Origin: Nostoc sp. JL33
GTDB lineage: Bacteria; Cyanobacteriota; Cyanobacteriia; Cyanobacteriales; Nostocaceae
Reading direction: 5' to 3'
Length of the DNA: 64,000 nucleotides
NCBI RefSeq assembly: GCF_017114985.1
Contig: NZ_JABXKP010000007.1
Location: 62,001 to 126,000, forward strand
Under the pieces are notes generated by a model, which worked only from the letters and a program-made list of their open reading frames with translations, was not told the DNA's origin and made no database searches. The translations under genes were made by a program, and so were the position numbers. Position 1 is the first letter of the stretch, and each line of letters begins with the position of its first letter. This document shows, piece after piece, positions 18,635 through 27,888 of this stretch.

Positions 18635-19663
18635 ATGAGCGATGGCATTTACATCTTAGCGAATGATGTTGTCTATGACCAATTAGTGGCGTTACTCAAT
18701 AGTATAGAAGCTAATGCTGGTAGAGAAATTCCTGTTTGTGTAATTCCATATAATGATCAGTTAGACAAAGTAAAGGCAGAGATTGCATCTAGAGATAATG
18801 TTACTTTATTTGAAAATTATGATTCCATAGCCTACTGGGAGAACTTTGGCTCTCGTATCTGGAAAGCTCACCCAAGAGCGTTAAAATTGTGGCAAGAATA
18901 TGGTTTGCCAGATAATTATCGCATAGAAAGGCATCGAAAACTTTGCTGTCTAGATGGCCCATTTGACAAGTTTATCTTCTTTGACGGAGATACGCTGTTG
19001 ATGAAATCACTCGATGATGTTTATCAGAAGTTGGATGAATCTGATTGGATTACGAATGACTTTCAATATAAATCCGATTTGAATTATATTTTCAACTGGC
19101 CAGAAGATAAGCTAAAAAAGATTTTTCCGATAGAAAATATCAGCACTCACGTTTTTTGTTCTGGTTGGTTTGCTTCTAAAAAGGGAGTTTTTGACGATGC
19201 TAATTTAGCCAATCTACTAGAAAACTTAGAAGCAGGTGAAGCTGATGCACTGGCATGGGCAGATTCCGATCAAACAGTTCTCAACTATTTAGTTTTACGT
19301 AGTGGAGTTTCTTACTACAATTACGCTCATCACGATACAGCGACTGGTTGCCATTGGGCTTCTAAATTTGATGTTGTAGATAATATCCTTTACGACCAAG
19401 GACGGCGGCTGACATATCTGCACTATATGAGTATAAGTTCATCAAACTTTACTCAACTTTGCGCTGCTGAAGATGTTAAGATTCCATATCGAGATGTGTT
19501 TTTGCATTATAGGTATTTAAAGTCGCCAGAACAAAGACCCAAAAGCTTTAAGCGCCAGAATCCGCTAATGCGTCTGCAAAAGACTACTACAAGTTTTTTA
19601 AATCAAAAAGTCAACAATATTAAGCTTAACTATCGTAATTTCAAGGATCGAATTACTAAATAA
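18635..19663 (+). CDS. GT-A-like protein, third of three tandem paralogues
   Basis: From the ATG at 18635, preceded by AGGAG at 18624-18628, the product is 342 residues; an upstream in-frame start overlaps the previous gene and lacks this site. Shared blocks are MSDGIYILANDVVYDQLVALLNSIE, LDGPFDKFIFFDGDTLLMKSL (DxD), FCSGWFASKKGVF, SDQTVLNYLVLRSG and ILYDQGRRLTYLHYMS. It is closer to the first paralogue than to the second. It is the last gene of the + strand glycan locus; a converging gene begins after 80 bases. Confidence 0.75.
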   Translation: MSDGIYILANDVVYDQLVALLNSIEANAGREIPVCVIPYNDQLDKVKAEIASRDNVTLFENYDSIAYWENFGSRIWKAHPRALKLWQEYGLPDNYRIERHRKLCCLDGPFDKFIFFDGDTLLMKSLDDVYQKLDESDWITNDFQYKSDLNYIFNWPEDKLKKIFPIENISTHVFCSGWFASKKGVFDDANLANLLENLEAGEADALAWADSDQTVLNYLVLRSGVSYYNYAHHDTATGCHWASKFDVVDNILYDQGRRLTYLHYMSISSSNFTQLCAAEDVKIPYRDVFLHYRYLKSPEQRPKSFKRQNPLMRLQKTTTSFLNQKVNNIKLNYRNFKDRITK

Positions 19664-19742
19664 TTAAGCAAAATTAAACTTAAAATAATTACTGATTAAG
19701 TTTTGTAACGGGGGTTTGTATGTTGGTGAGGCGTCCTACTAT

Positions 19743-20117
19743 CTAAGAAAAAGAATCTAAATCTAAAGATTGCATTCCTTCGCGTTCTATAAATGTCATC
19801 ATACTTCCCAGTTGCAACCAAACTAATAAACAAGTAAACAGACTAATTGGTAGACCGACTCCTAAAGCTAAAGAGGATGGGAAGCCAAATATCTCTAAGC
19901 CTGAAGACAGAAATAGACAAGTACCGCCAGTTATGCCGATAAATGGTACAAGTAATTGTTTAAGTGAGGAGCGCGGCTTAGTATTTTCTGTGCGCTCGCT
20001 TGGCCATTTCTGCACAATTACTTTCAAAGTGCCAGATAATGCCAAACCAGATGTTAATGCTGTTAGAAAGCCAACAAGTAATAGGAAATAAGGCGGTTGC
20101 AGAGGAAAATAGTACAT
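19743..20117 (-). CDS. Small conserved membrane protein
   Basis: The 124-residue protein has three hydrophobic stretches, near residues 9-33 (YFLLLVGFLTALTSGLALSG), 55-70 (LLVPFIGITGGTCLFLSSG) and 82-104 (ALGVGLPISLFTCLLVWLQLG). A basic loop lies between the first two. AGGAG sits six bases before the ATG. I do not recognise a family. It is 29 bases downstream of the ABC1-kinase gene on the same strand, so the two probably share a transcript. Confidence 0.65.
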   Translation of the reverse strand: MYYFPLQPPYFLLLVGFLTALTSGLALSGTLKVIVQKWPSERTENTKPRSSLKQLLVPFIGITGGTCLFLSSGLEIFGFPSSLALGVGLPISLFTCLLVWLQLGSMMTFIEREGMQSLDLDSFS

Positions 20118-20146
20118 AAAAACTCCTAATTGATATTAAAGATTTT

Positions 20147-21931
20147 TTATTTTTTATTTGTTGATTGGTTGCCAGCAAAAGACCCCAGGAATGTAGCTTT
20201 TGGAAGGATAGCAGCTGCGCCCTCTCTGGATAACTCTGTTAAAATGCCGATCGCTACATTTAATAAACGATCCGGTTTTAAGTCATCTTTAACCAGGTTC
20301 CACAGGCGTTGGACATCTTCAGTATGGAGGCGGTCATCTTCGGTGAGAGCAAGCACCATCTGCCGCCGCAGAAACTTGCCTTCTTCCGACATTAAATATT
20401 GGAACCCCATCTGGGCTGTGGGCAATACATCAAAGTTGCTATCGGTACGAGCGATCGCAATCAAATTCTCTAACCGTTGCCACTGAAATTTACCATCTTT
20501 GAACAACACATTCAATAATCGCCGCCGTAATTCCGGCGATTCCCCGGTTAGCAGCCGCCGTGCTATATAGGGATAACCCACTTCAACAATTTTGAAATTC
20601 GGGTTGAGGCTAAGGGCAATACCTTCCTGAGTCACCAGGGAACGAATAATCAAAGCAAACTTCGCCGGGACTCGGAAAGGATATTCATACATCAGTTCCG
20701 AGAATTCATCGGTAATAGTTTTGAAGTTAAAATCCTTGACATTTTTGCCAATAGCATTCCCTAGCACTGCCTCTAATGCTGGCACTATCGGGCAAATATT
20801 CGTGTCTGGAGTCAGAAATCCCAATTTTACAAAATCTTCGGCTAAGTCGGTATAGTCTTTATTCACCAAATGCACTAGCGCATCCACCAGCGCTTCTTTG
20901 GTAGTTTCCTCCAACTGATCCATCATGCCGAAGTCGATGTAAGCCATACGTCCATCAGGCATCGCAAACAAATTACCGGGATGGGGGTCAGCATGGAAGA
21001 AGCCGTATTGTAACAGCTGTTGCAATCCTGAGGTGACACCAATTTGGATGATCCCTTCTGGGTCTAAACCTGCTTCGCGGATGCGTTTAGTGTCTGTCAG
21101 CTTGAAGCCATCAATCCATTCCAGGGTTAAAACGTGGGTATTGGTGTAACGCCAGTAAATGCCTGGAACTTTTACTTGCGGGTCGTTGCGGAAGTTGATA
21201 GCAAATTTTTCGGCGTTGCGGCCTTCATTAATATAGTCAATTTCCTCAAATAGCTTTGTGCCAAACTCGTCCACAATCAAAGTTAGGTTGTGACCGAGAT
21301 TTAAAGGCAACCAAGGAGCTAGCCAACCTGCTCCCCAACGCATCAGATATAGGTCGCGTGTGATTACCGGGTGTAAGTTGGGGCGTTGCACTTTTACTGC
21401 GACTTCTTCACCACTGACTAGACGACCACGGTATACTTGACCCAAGCTAGCAGCAGCTACGGGGTTAGGTGACAGTTCGCTAAAACTTTCGTGAATAGGG
21501 CGGTCTAGTTCAGTTTCGATAATCTGGTAAGCGATCGCATTATCGAAAGGTGGTAACTGGTCTTGTAACTTTATCAGTTCTTCTAAAAAATCTTTGCGTA
21601 TCAGGTCTGGTCTGGTGGAAAGGGCTTGACCAACTTTAATAAAAGTCGGGCCCAGTCCAGTGAGCAGTTCTCGTAACTGGATAGCTCGTTTACCCTTGTT
21701 CTGCTCAACTTGATCTAGCCATTCGTCCCACTTGAGACTGAGTAGAAATCCTGCAAAAGACCAGATAATTTTCAGCAGTCGCCCCCAGGCTAACCAGGGA
21801 CGGTAACTATAGTAGCGAGCGATCGCATCTGGATTATAGAGTTTTAGCTGAGTAGGTTGAAACTGACCCACGCCTTTATTTGCCTCTTCAACTGAAAAAT
21901 TTACAATGATTGTTTTTCTCCTAAGCCACAA
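20147..21931 (-). CDS. ABC1 kinase-like (AarF/UbiB/ADCK) protein
   Basis: The 594-residue protein has the atypical-kinase features of the family: the KxGQ motif in TFIKVGQALSTRPDLI, the Ala-rich loop AAASLGQVYRG, VAVKVQRPN, HADPHPGN and the metal-binding YIDFGMM. C-terminal helices follow. Family members support quinone or other prenyl-lipid metabolism at membranes in plastids and cyanobacteria. The frame opens at a TTG (21929-21931) with no ribosome-binding site. A good AGGAG lies inside the frame and points at ATC/ATT codons before VNFSVEEANKG, so the true start is uncertain. A small membrane protein follows in the same direction. Confidence 0.92.
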   Translation of the reverse strand: MWLRRKTIIVNFSVEEANKGVGQFQPTQLKLYNPDAIARYYSYRPWLAWGRLLKIIWSFAGFLLSLKWDEWLDQVEQNKGKRAIQLRELLTGLGPTFIKVGQALSTRPDLIRKDFLEELIKLQDQLPPFDNAIAYQIIETELDRPIHESFSELSPNPVAAASLGQVYRGRLVSGEEVAVKVQRPNLHPVITRDLYLMRWGAGWLAPWLPLNLGHNLTLIVDEFGTKLFEEIDYINEGRNAEKFAINFRNDPQVKVPGIYWRYTNTHVLTLEWIDGFKLTDTKRIREAGLDPEGIIQIGVTSGLQQLLQYGFFHADPHPGNLFAMPDGRMAYIDFGMMDQLEETTKEALVDALVHLVNKDYTDLAEDFVKLGFLTPDTNICPIVPALEAVLGNAIGKNVKDFNFKTITDEFSELMYEYPFRVPAKFALIIRSLVTQEGIALSLNPNFKIVEVGYPYIARRLLTGESPELRRRLLNVLFKDGKFQWQRLENLIAIARTDSNFDVLPTAQMGFQYLMSEEGKFLRRQMVLALTEDDRLHTEDVQRLWNLVKDDLKPDRLLNVAIGILTELSREGAAAILPKATFLGSFAGNQSTNKK

Positions 21932-22374
21932 GTTAGTTGCAAGTTTAGGATAGCGGTAGTCTTTTATCTAAAACAACTAGAACTTTACCCTTTGGGGATA
22001 CTGTTCGAGGCGTTTTTAGCTGATTTTACTGCCTAGATTTATTTATCTTTATTCTTAATTATACTTTATAAAACTACAACTCATTACCCCAGTTTTCGAT
22101 GATTTTATCTTTTCTTAATTATACTTTACGTAAATATAAATATTTAATATGCAAATTTAAGCAGGATATGATCACTCAGTAACCATGTTTGCTATCAGCT
22201 ACATCAAAAATAAATTTTTGCCAGAGAGTGTAGATTTAGAAGCTTTTTGATTGATTATATTATGCAAATTTATCATAAAAATTACATCCAGCGTTAAGTA
22301 CAGCTTTGGTAATTGGTAGTGATTTTGCCACAATTACCAATTACCAATTAGCTAGTTTTAACTATCATGTAGTG
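21932..22374. other. AT-rich spacer with an imperfect duplication
   Basis: The 443-base spacer between the ABC1-kinase and aminopeptidase genes has no credible gene. The segment TTCTTAATTATACTTTA occurs twice (near 22051 and 22112), giving an imperfect direct repeat of about 60 bases. This is probably part of the region upstream of the kinase gene. Confidence 0.4.
22308..22345 (-). terminator. Hairpin downstream of the aminopeptidase gene
   Basis: GGTAATTGGTA (22308-22318) and TACCAATTACC (22335-22345) form a perfect 11-bp stem with a 16-base loop, 30 bases beyond the aminopeptidase stop. There is no clear T-run, so it is a weak terminator candidate at best. Confidence 0.35.
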
Positions 22375-25038
22375 CTATTTAGATTTGGCCTCCAAGTTTT
22401 CTAAACGGCTTCTTAATTCTTGGTTTTGTTGTTTAAGTTGGTCGAAATCTTCACGCAATTGACGCAGGGTTTTTTCTGAACCAATATTCTTTTGCACCTT
22501 GGAAATTTCTTCTTCAGCATAGCGACGTACACGCCCATCGGCTGTTTGGTCAACTAGCGATCGCAAAATCCCGACTGCTTTGGGTGTTTCCATTTCTCCC
22601 AATGCTGCTGCTACCGCCACTTGCGTTAAAAAGAAGGTTTCTTTGGCTAGTTCTGTTAATTTTTCTAAAATCCGTTCCAAATTAACCGGACTTTGACCTA
22701 CAGAAATCTTTCCTAAAGCGCGAATTGTGGCTAAACGTAGGGGTTGTGGTACACCAAGTTTGGTGTATTCGATCAGCAGATTTAAAGCTGCTTCGGAAGT
22801 TTTGAATTCAGCTAAACCGGCGATCGCACCACCCCGCACAACTTCATTCCAACCCGCCTTTTCTTCTAAAACGGATTTTAGTAGCTTTAATACCTTGTCT
22901 TCCTTGGGTTTTTCTTCCAAGTTAGCAGATGCTCCGGCAAAGCCCGTCGCAGACATCACCCCGATCGCACGAGAAGCTGCTGCTTCCACGTAGTAGCTGG
23001 GATCGCCCTTTTGCACTAACCTTCTTACAACTTTATAGCTTTCAGCAGTTTTGATTTGAGCAAGTGCTTCCACTACAGATCGTCGCACATAAGCATTTTT
23101 ATCTTTTAACCCAAGAACTAAGCCATCAAAGGTTTGGTCTAAATTAATTTGGGCTAGTTGTTTTGCCACTTCCACACGCACACCCCACAATGGGTCATTT
23201 TTGAGCGCCGCAGATAGTGCAATCGTAGCTTCTAACCCGCCTTTTTTCGCCAAAGCTTCTGCTGCATAGATGCGCGAAATCGGATTGGGATCAAATTCCA
23301 ATTGTGCTTTTAACTCTGTTAGTGGATACTCCAAAGCTACTGTTTTCAGGTAATTATTCCCCACATCAAAGCTGATAAATTGGGGCTTATTTTCTAGGGG
23401 AAAGTAGAAGCTTTGTTCACGTTCATTCACCCGCACTACAAAAGTTTTTAGTTGTGAGTTAGGAGTTATGAGTTTAGAATTATTTTTAACTCCTAACTCC
23501 TCACTCCTGACTTCTGACTGTTGCGTATAGCCAAAACCAATAGGTATTTTTAGATCAAACAAATCCTTACTGCCATTTTTATCTTCAGCAGCTTGGGTTT
23601 GAGTTACCGTAATTTTTGCCAAATTAGCATCCCCATCCCAAGAGTAAGCTACTTTAAAATCGGGATGACCACCACGATAAACGTATTGGTCAAAGAGGAA
23701 CAAAAGATTACGTCCGGTTGCTTTTTCAATCGCCCTAAGTAAGTCTACTGTTTCTACAGTTTTGTGGGCATTATCTTGGATAAATGTTTGAATTGCCTGC
23801 CAAAATAATTCATCTCCTAATTGGGCCCGAATCATGTGATATACACAAGACCCTTTTTCGTAGATGTGGCGATCGTAAAGTTCAATAGCTTCTCGGTAAA
23901 TATGTGTTACCATTGGACGGCGGTAGCGGCTGCTATCTTCACTGAAGTAACGACGAGCTTGCAATAAACGATAGTAAGCTGCTTCTTCTGGACTATATTC
24001 CTCTTCTGTCCACATCACCTCAGAGTAGGAAGCCATCCCTTCCTTAATCCAAGCATGAGACCAATGCTTAATCACCACCAAATCACCAAACCATTGGTGC
24101 GCGAGTTCGTGGACGACTAAACTTTCGGTGTTGCGGTTATCTAAGGCGGCGCGTTCATCCAGCAAGCATCTATCTGTTAACAAGGTTGTGGAGGTGTTTT
24201 CCATCCCGCCAAAGATGAAGTCATCGACGCAAACTTGGGCATATTTCGGGAAAGCATAGGGATAGCCATACTTTTGGCTCAAAAATTCGATCATCTTGGG
24301 AGTTTTGCCCATGCTGCGTTTAGCATCTTCTTCCCGTCCCTTTTCTACGTAGTAGGTAACAGGTTTACCCTGCCACTCGTCCCCAATTTCAGCAAAATCA
24401 CCTACTGCCAAAGTCATCAAGTAAGTAGGATGAACTTGTTGCTGCGACCAATGGAAGATTTTGTAATCACCATCTTCTGTGGTGTCAATCAATTCGCCGT
24501 TGGAAATCGCCACAAGAGGGTTGGGAACACGCACGCGAATTTCCGAAGTAGACAGTTGTCCTGGATAGTCAAAGCAGGGGAACCAAAAGCGAGAGTCTTC
24601 GTCTTCTCCCTGAGTCCAAACTTGGGTGGGCTTGTTTGGGTAGTGCTTGTCTGGTTGAATAAAATAAATACCGCGTTGCGGTTTTGCCACCGAGTAGGCG
24701 ATCGCAATCAGCAAGCTTTTACCAATCTGAGTCGCCTGAGAAAGTTGGATGGAAAGGTGTTCCCCGTCATAGTCAAAATTTTCTCGCGCCCCGTCCACCT
24801 GCACAGACTCGATATTCAGGTTGACAGCATCCAAAGCCAAACGGTCAATGCCATTACAGATTGGCAAGAGGCGAATGCTACAAGTACCCTGATAGCTTTG
24901 CTTGGGGATATCCAAGCTGAGATCGAGAAAAATATGCTCTACCTGTCCGGGGCGATCGGGGTTGTAGTGTGGTCTTGCTCCCGGTAACTCAAAAGGCTTG
25001 TGTCCGTTATTATCTGTATCAAAATAAGACTTCGACAT
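22375..25038 (-). CDS. M1 family aminopeptidase with C-terminal HEAT repeats
   Basis: The 887-residue zinc peptidase has the substrate-binding GGMEN motif (277-281) and HELAH (310-314), with the third ligand Glu333 in KEGMAS. M1 catalytic and beta domains are followed by HEAT repeats (about 580-850) and a C-terminal coiled coil (LREDFDQLKQQNQELRSRLENLEAK). It should remove N-terminal residues from peptides in the cytoplasm. Residues about 507-530 (SEVRSEELGVKNNSKLITPNSQL) are encoded by a Nostoc-type short repeat inserted in frame. The gene is transcribed away from the DUF3352 gene across a 550-base spacer. Confidence 0.92.
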   Translation of the reverse strand: MSKSYFDTDNNGHKPFELPGARPHYNPDRPGQVEHIFLDLSLDIPKQSYQGTCSIRLLPICNGIDRLALDAVNLNIESVQVDGARENFDYDGEHLSIQLSQATQIGKSLLIAIAYSVAKPQRGIYFIQPDKHYPNKPTQVWTQGEDEDSRFWFPCFDYPGQLSTSEIRVRVPNPLVAISNGELIDTTEDGDYKIFHWSQQQVHPTYLMTLAVGDFAEIGDEWQGKPVTYYVEKGREEDAKRSMGKTPKMIEFLSQKYGYPYAFPKYAQVCVDDFIFGGMENTSTTLLTDRCLLDERAALDNRNTESLVVHELAHQWFGDLVVIKHWSHAWIKEGMASYSEVMWTEEEYSPEEAAYYRLLQARRYFSEDSSRYRRPMVTHIYREAIELYDRHIYEKGSCVYHMIRAQLGDELFWQAIQTFIQDNAHKTVETVDLLRAIEKATGRNLLFLFDQYVYRGGHPDFKVAYSWDGDANLAKITVTQTQAAEDKNGSKDLFDLKIPIGFGYTQQSEVRSEELGVKNNSKLITPNSQLKTFVVRVNEREQSFYFPLENKPQFISFDVGNNYLKTVALEYPLTELKAQLEFDPNPISRIYAAEALAKKGGLEATIALSAALKNDPLWGVRVEVAKQLAQINLDQTFDGLVLGLKDKNAYVRRSVVEALAQIKTAESYKVVRRLVQKGDPSYYVEAAASRAIGVMSATGFAGASANLEEKPKEDKVLKLLKSVLEEKAGWNEVVRGGAIAGLAEFKTSEAALNLLIEYTKLGVPQPLRLATIRALGKISVGQSPVNLERILEKLTELAKETFFLTQVAVAAALGEMETPKAVGILRSLVDQTADGRVRRYAEEEISKVQKNIGSEKTLRQLREDFDQLKQQNQELRSRLENLEAKSK
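23451..23520. repeat. Short-repeat array inside the aminopeptidase gene
   Basis: The segment is built from GTGAGTTAGGAGTTATGAG, an AT-rich centre and TAACTCCTAACTCCTCACTCC, the same inverted heptamer-type units found in spacers at 37150-37230 and 43956-43994. It stays in frame with the aminopeptidase gene and adds about 24 residues that do not look like the family. Confidence 0.75.
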
Positions 25039-25588
25039 TGATCCTTACTGACCTTGTAATTCTGAAAAGTCTGGCTTGGCTGGATGTAGTTAAGCAAAAT
25101 AGCGGTGTCTTAATGTATTTCCCCAACAGGGCATTACGGAGGTGAAAACTCCCCTTTGGGATTGGGGGATTGAAATTAATCTCACCCGAATTTCCGAAGG
25201 TCGGCTGCCGATGCTTGGATTTTTTTCCATATCCCTCCCGCATTTACTTTTCCTGATGTTTTGCACTTTTTTGTCATCGGGTCAAGAGTCTCTTGCACCT
25301 CGATAGATTCTCATTAAGTACAAATACTCCTAATTATTCTTATAACTTAGGATAGCTTGCTGCTGCTGAACAGGCTATCTTATTTGAGATGAACAGCATA
25401 ACATTTGCGGATTCGCCCATCATCCCTTTGAAGTATTTTTGAGGGTAATTTTAGACTGCTAACTTATAGGACTACTAATTTTATCAGTAAATACCGATCA
25501 ATGAGCGTCGATTATTAATAAATCCGAAAACTCTACAATGACACTTGTATAAATCTCGGTGACAATCGGAGCAAAAGAGGATAACAAA
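25039..25588. other. Divergent intergenic region, promoters presumed
   Basis: About 550 bases separate the divergent aminopeptidase and DUF3352 genes, so promoters for both should lie here. I see no clear operator. The short frame readable at 25019-25243 on the - strand has no family resemblance and overlaps the aminopeptidase start. Confidence 0.4.
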
Positions 25589-27271
25589 ATGCCTGAAAGT
25601 AAATCAAAGTTTTTCATTCCTGCTGTTAGTGCTGCTGTAGTTGTAGCAGGAAGTATAGCGACTTATACCTATTTTAAAAGCCCATCAGGAGGTAGCTCAG
25701 ATGCTCTAGACAGTGCTAAAGTAGTACCTTCAACAGCATTTATGGCAGCTTATATTACTACTGACTCTCAAGGCTGGGCAAAGTTACAGCAGTTTGGTAC
25801 TCCAGAAGCACAAAAGTTAGTGGCTAAAGGTCTGGAAGATTTCAATAAGCAAATGTTCAGTAACAGTAACGTTTCTTATGAAAAAGACATAAAGCCTTGG
25901 GCTGGTGGTGTGATGATTGCTGTACTGCCAACAAATCCTGTGAAACCGGCACAGTTAAACGTGCCGTCTGGGGGATCTAATGTACCGACAAATTTACAAC
26001 AGAAACCGAATATCCTGATAGTAGTGGGAATCAAGGACAAACTCAGCGCCTTGAATTTTGCTAATAAATTGAAGTCAGAAAAAGGGGTGAAATTCCAGGA
26101 ATCTGACTACCAAGGTGAAAAAATTATCGAAACTAGACAAAATGGCAAGCCGACATATAGCGTAGTTTTAAATAATAGTCACTTGGTATTAGCCCCGGAA
26201 AAGCAAGCTGTAGAAAAAGCAATTGACACCTTTAAGGGACAGTCTTCTTTGGCCAGTAAAGAAGGTGCTAGCAGCATTCTCAACCAAGGAGTGGATGTCA
26301 AAAACAGCCTCGCCCAAATTTATGTACCAGACTATGCAGGTATGGTACAGCAATTATCAGCCGCAAGTCCGCAGACAAAGCAGTTACCTGCACAAACCCT
26401 GACGCAACTGAAGCAGATAAAATCTGTGGTAGCGGGTGTTGGTGTTGATGATGCAGGAGTGCGGCTAAAAGCGATCGCGAATTTAGATCCACAACTAAAT
26501 AAATTTCAGTATCAATCAACTCCTGGGAATATAGTCGGGCAATTTCCGATTGATACCTTTGCTCTGATTAGCGGAAGTGGCATCAGCCGTGGCTGGGAAA
26601 CGGTAGTAGAACAGTCAAAAGATTATCCCCAAATGAAGCAAGCTCTAGAACAGGTGCGATCGCAACTGAAATTTGTGAATATAGACCTGGATAAGGATAT
26701 TTTTGGCTGGATGAATGGAGAATTTGCCTTTGGTGCAATTCCATCAAATCAAGGGGTTTTAGCAAGTGTTGGTTTTGGAGGTGCTTTAGTATTTGATACT
26801 AGCGATCGCAAAACTGCCGAAGCCACCTTCACAAAATTGGATACCCTCGCCAAAACTCAACGAATTAACATCGCCAACAAAAATATCGCTGGTAAAGACG
26901 TAACTGAATGGCAAATCCCCCAACAAGGAGCTTTATTGGCACATGGTTGGCTGGATCAAGATACTGTATTTGTAGCTCTTGGTGGCCCCATTGCTGAGGC
27001 AGTTAGCGATCGCAAGAATCCATCTCTCGACAATAGCGACACCTTCAAAGCTGTTACTGGTTCTTTGCAAAAGCCCAATGGCGGTTATTTCTACTTAGAT
27101 ATGGATAAAACTAAAACTGTGCCCCTGATCAATAGTTTTATCTCATCTAACGCCGATACCATCACCATCCTGGGTTCCATTCGTGGTTTTGGTATTACCG
27201 CCACTAGCCCTGATAAATCCACCAGTGAATTGGAGATGTTGTTAGCTCTGAAGCCGAATACTGCAAAATAG
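25589..27271 (+). CDS. DUF3352 domain-containing protein
   Basis: The ATG at 25589, with AGAGG eight bases upstream, gives 560 residues; a GTG at 25559 is in frame but has no such site. A single hydrophobic segment near residues 9-27 (FIPAVSAAVVVAGSIATYTYF) is a signal anchor or uncleaved signal peptide. The rest is a soluble two-lobed domain with VPSTAFMAAYITTDSQGW and IPQQGALLAHGWLDQDTVFVALGG. The family is widespread in cyanobacteria and its function is not known. The gene is alone and diverges from the aminopeptidase gene. Confidence 0.85.
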   Translation: MPESKSKFFIPAVSAAVVVAGSIATYTYFKSPSGGSSDALDSAKVVPSTAFMAAYITTDSQGWAKLQQFGTPEAQKLVAKGLEDFNKQMFSNSNVSYEKDIKPWAGGVMIAVLPTNPVKPAQLNVPSGGSNVPTNLQQKPNILIVVGIKDKLSALNFANKLKSEKGVKFQESDYQGEKIIETRQNGKPTYSVVLNNSHLVLAPEKQAVEKAIDTFKGQSSLASKEGASSILNQGVDVKNSLAQIYVPDYAGMVQQLSAASPQTKQLPAQTLTQLKQIKSVVAGVGVDDAGVRLKAIANLDPQLNKFQYQSTPGNIVGQFPIDTFALISGSGISRGWETVVEQSKDYPQMKQALEQVRSQLKFVNIDLDKDIFGWMNGEFAFGAIPSNQGVLASVGFGGALVFDTSDRKTAEATFTKLDTLAKTQRINIANKNIAGKDVTEWQIPQQGALLAHGWLDQDTVFVALGGPIAEAVSDRKNPSLDNSDTFKAVTGSLQKPNGGYFYLDMDKTKTVPLINSFISSNADTITILGSIRGFGITATSPDKSTSELEMLLALKPNTAK

Positions 27272-27435
27272 GGCATTGGGCGAATGGCACTAAGTTAACC
27301 GTAAAACATTGATATAACTGGTTTCTGGGTGTAAGGGTATAGGGGTATAAAAGAATGGCACTAAGAAAAGCTATTCGCTATGTAGAATAAGGGCTATAGC
27401 TTGAAAAGCTGGATGAGCAGTAATGGTATGGTTCA

Positions 27436-27471
27436 GGCGATGGTCGCAAAGCGAACCGCCTTCGGCATCGC
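27436..27471. repeat. Short palindromic Nostoc-type repeat
   Basis: GGCGATG at the left and CATCGCC at the right enclose TCGCAAAGCGAACCGCCTTCGG, a short hairpin-forming unit. It belongs to the same broad class as other spacer repeats in this window. It lies between the DUF3352 gene and the transposase remnant. Confidence 0.5.
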
Positions 27472-27577
27472 CAATAGAAAAATGATGTACGGTTGTCCAA
27501 AAGTTTTTGGGGGTAGAAAAAGCGAAGCTCGTTCATGAAATACTTTCACAGGAGACGAGCAAGCCAACATCATAAAC

Positions 27578-27712
27578 ACTACTGTGACACTATGAGTACA
27601 AATCCTCAAGAATAAATTTGGACTACCTTTTAAAGAACTGTTACCAGAATCAATTATTGAAGAAACGCTTCAAGAACTAAAAATAAAATACAAGATTAGA
27701 AAATCTTGTTAG
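27578..27712 (+). pseudogene. IS4-type transposase N-terminal remnant (left copy)
   Basis: In one frame the stretch reads TTVTL-stop-VQILKNKFGLPFKELLPESIIEETLQELKIKY and then diverges to a stop at 27712. This aligns with the N-terminus of the gene at 28882 (TVPRRVKILKQKF...LGLPFKKLLPDTVIQESLAKLFIKYSRR). An internal TGA at 27593 and the missing C-terminal catalytic region show it is dead. It lies 177 bases before the nitrilase-family gene, in the same orientation as the right remnant. Confidence 0.65.
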
Positions 27713-27888
27713 TTGGCACAAACCTCGAGTCTGCCCTAGTCATGTTCTTAATTTTTCTGCGATCGCTACTAAGCGTAGTAAATTCAATGTTTCGGGGGAG
27801 TGTCAAAATTTATGTTTGCAGTTGGCTACAATTAAGCAGAATCTAGGTTTGAATTGAGGAACTTCCCACTTTAGGGGAAATTAATTGA

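Noticed and set aside
24235..24987. 250-residue open frame on the + strand
   Set aside because: It is antisense to the aminopeptidase gene; the - strand product has all family motifs.
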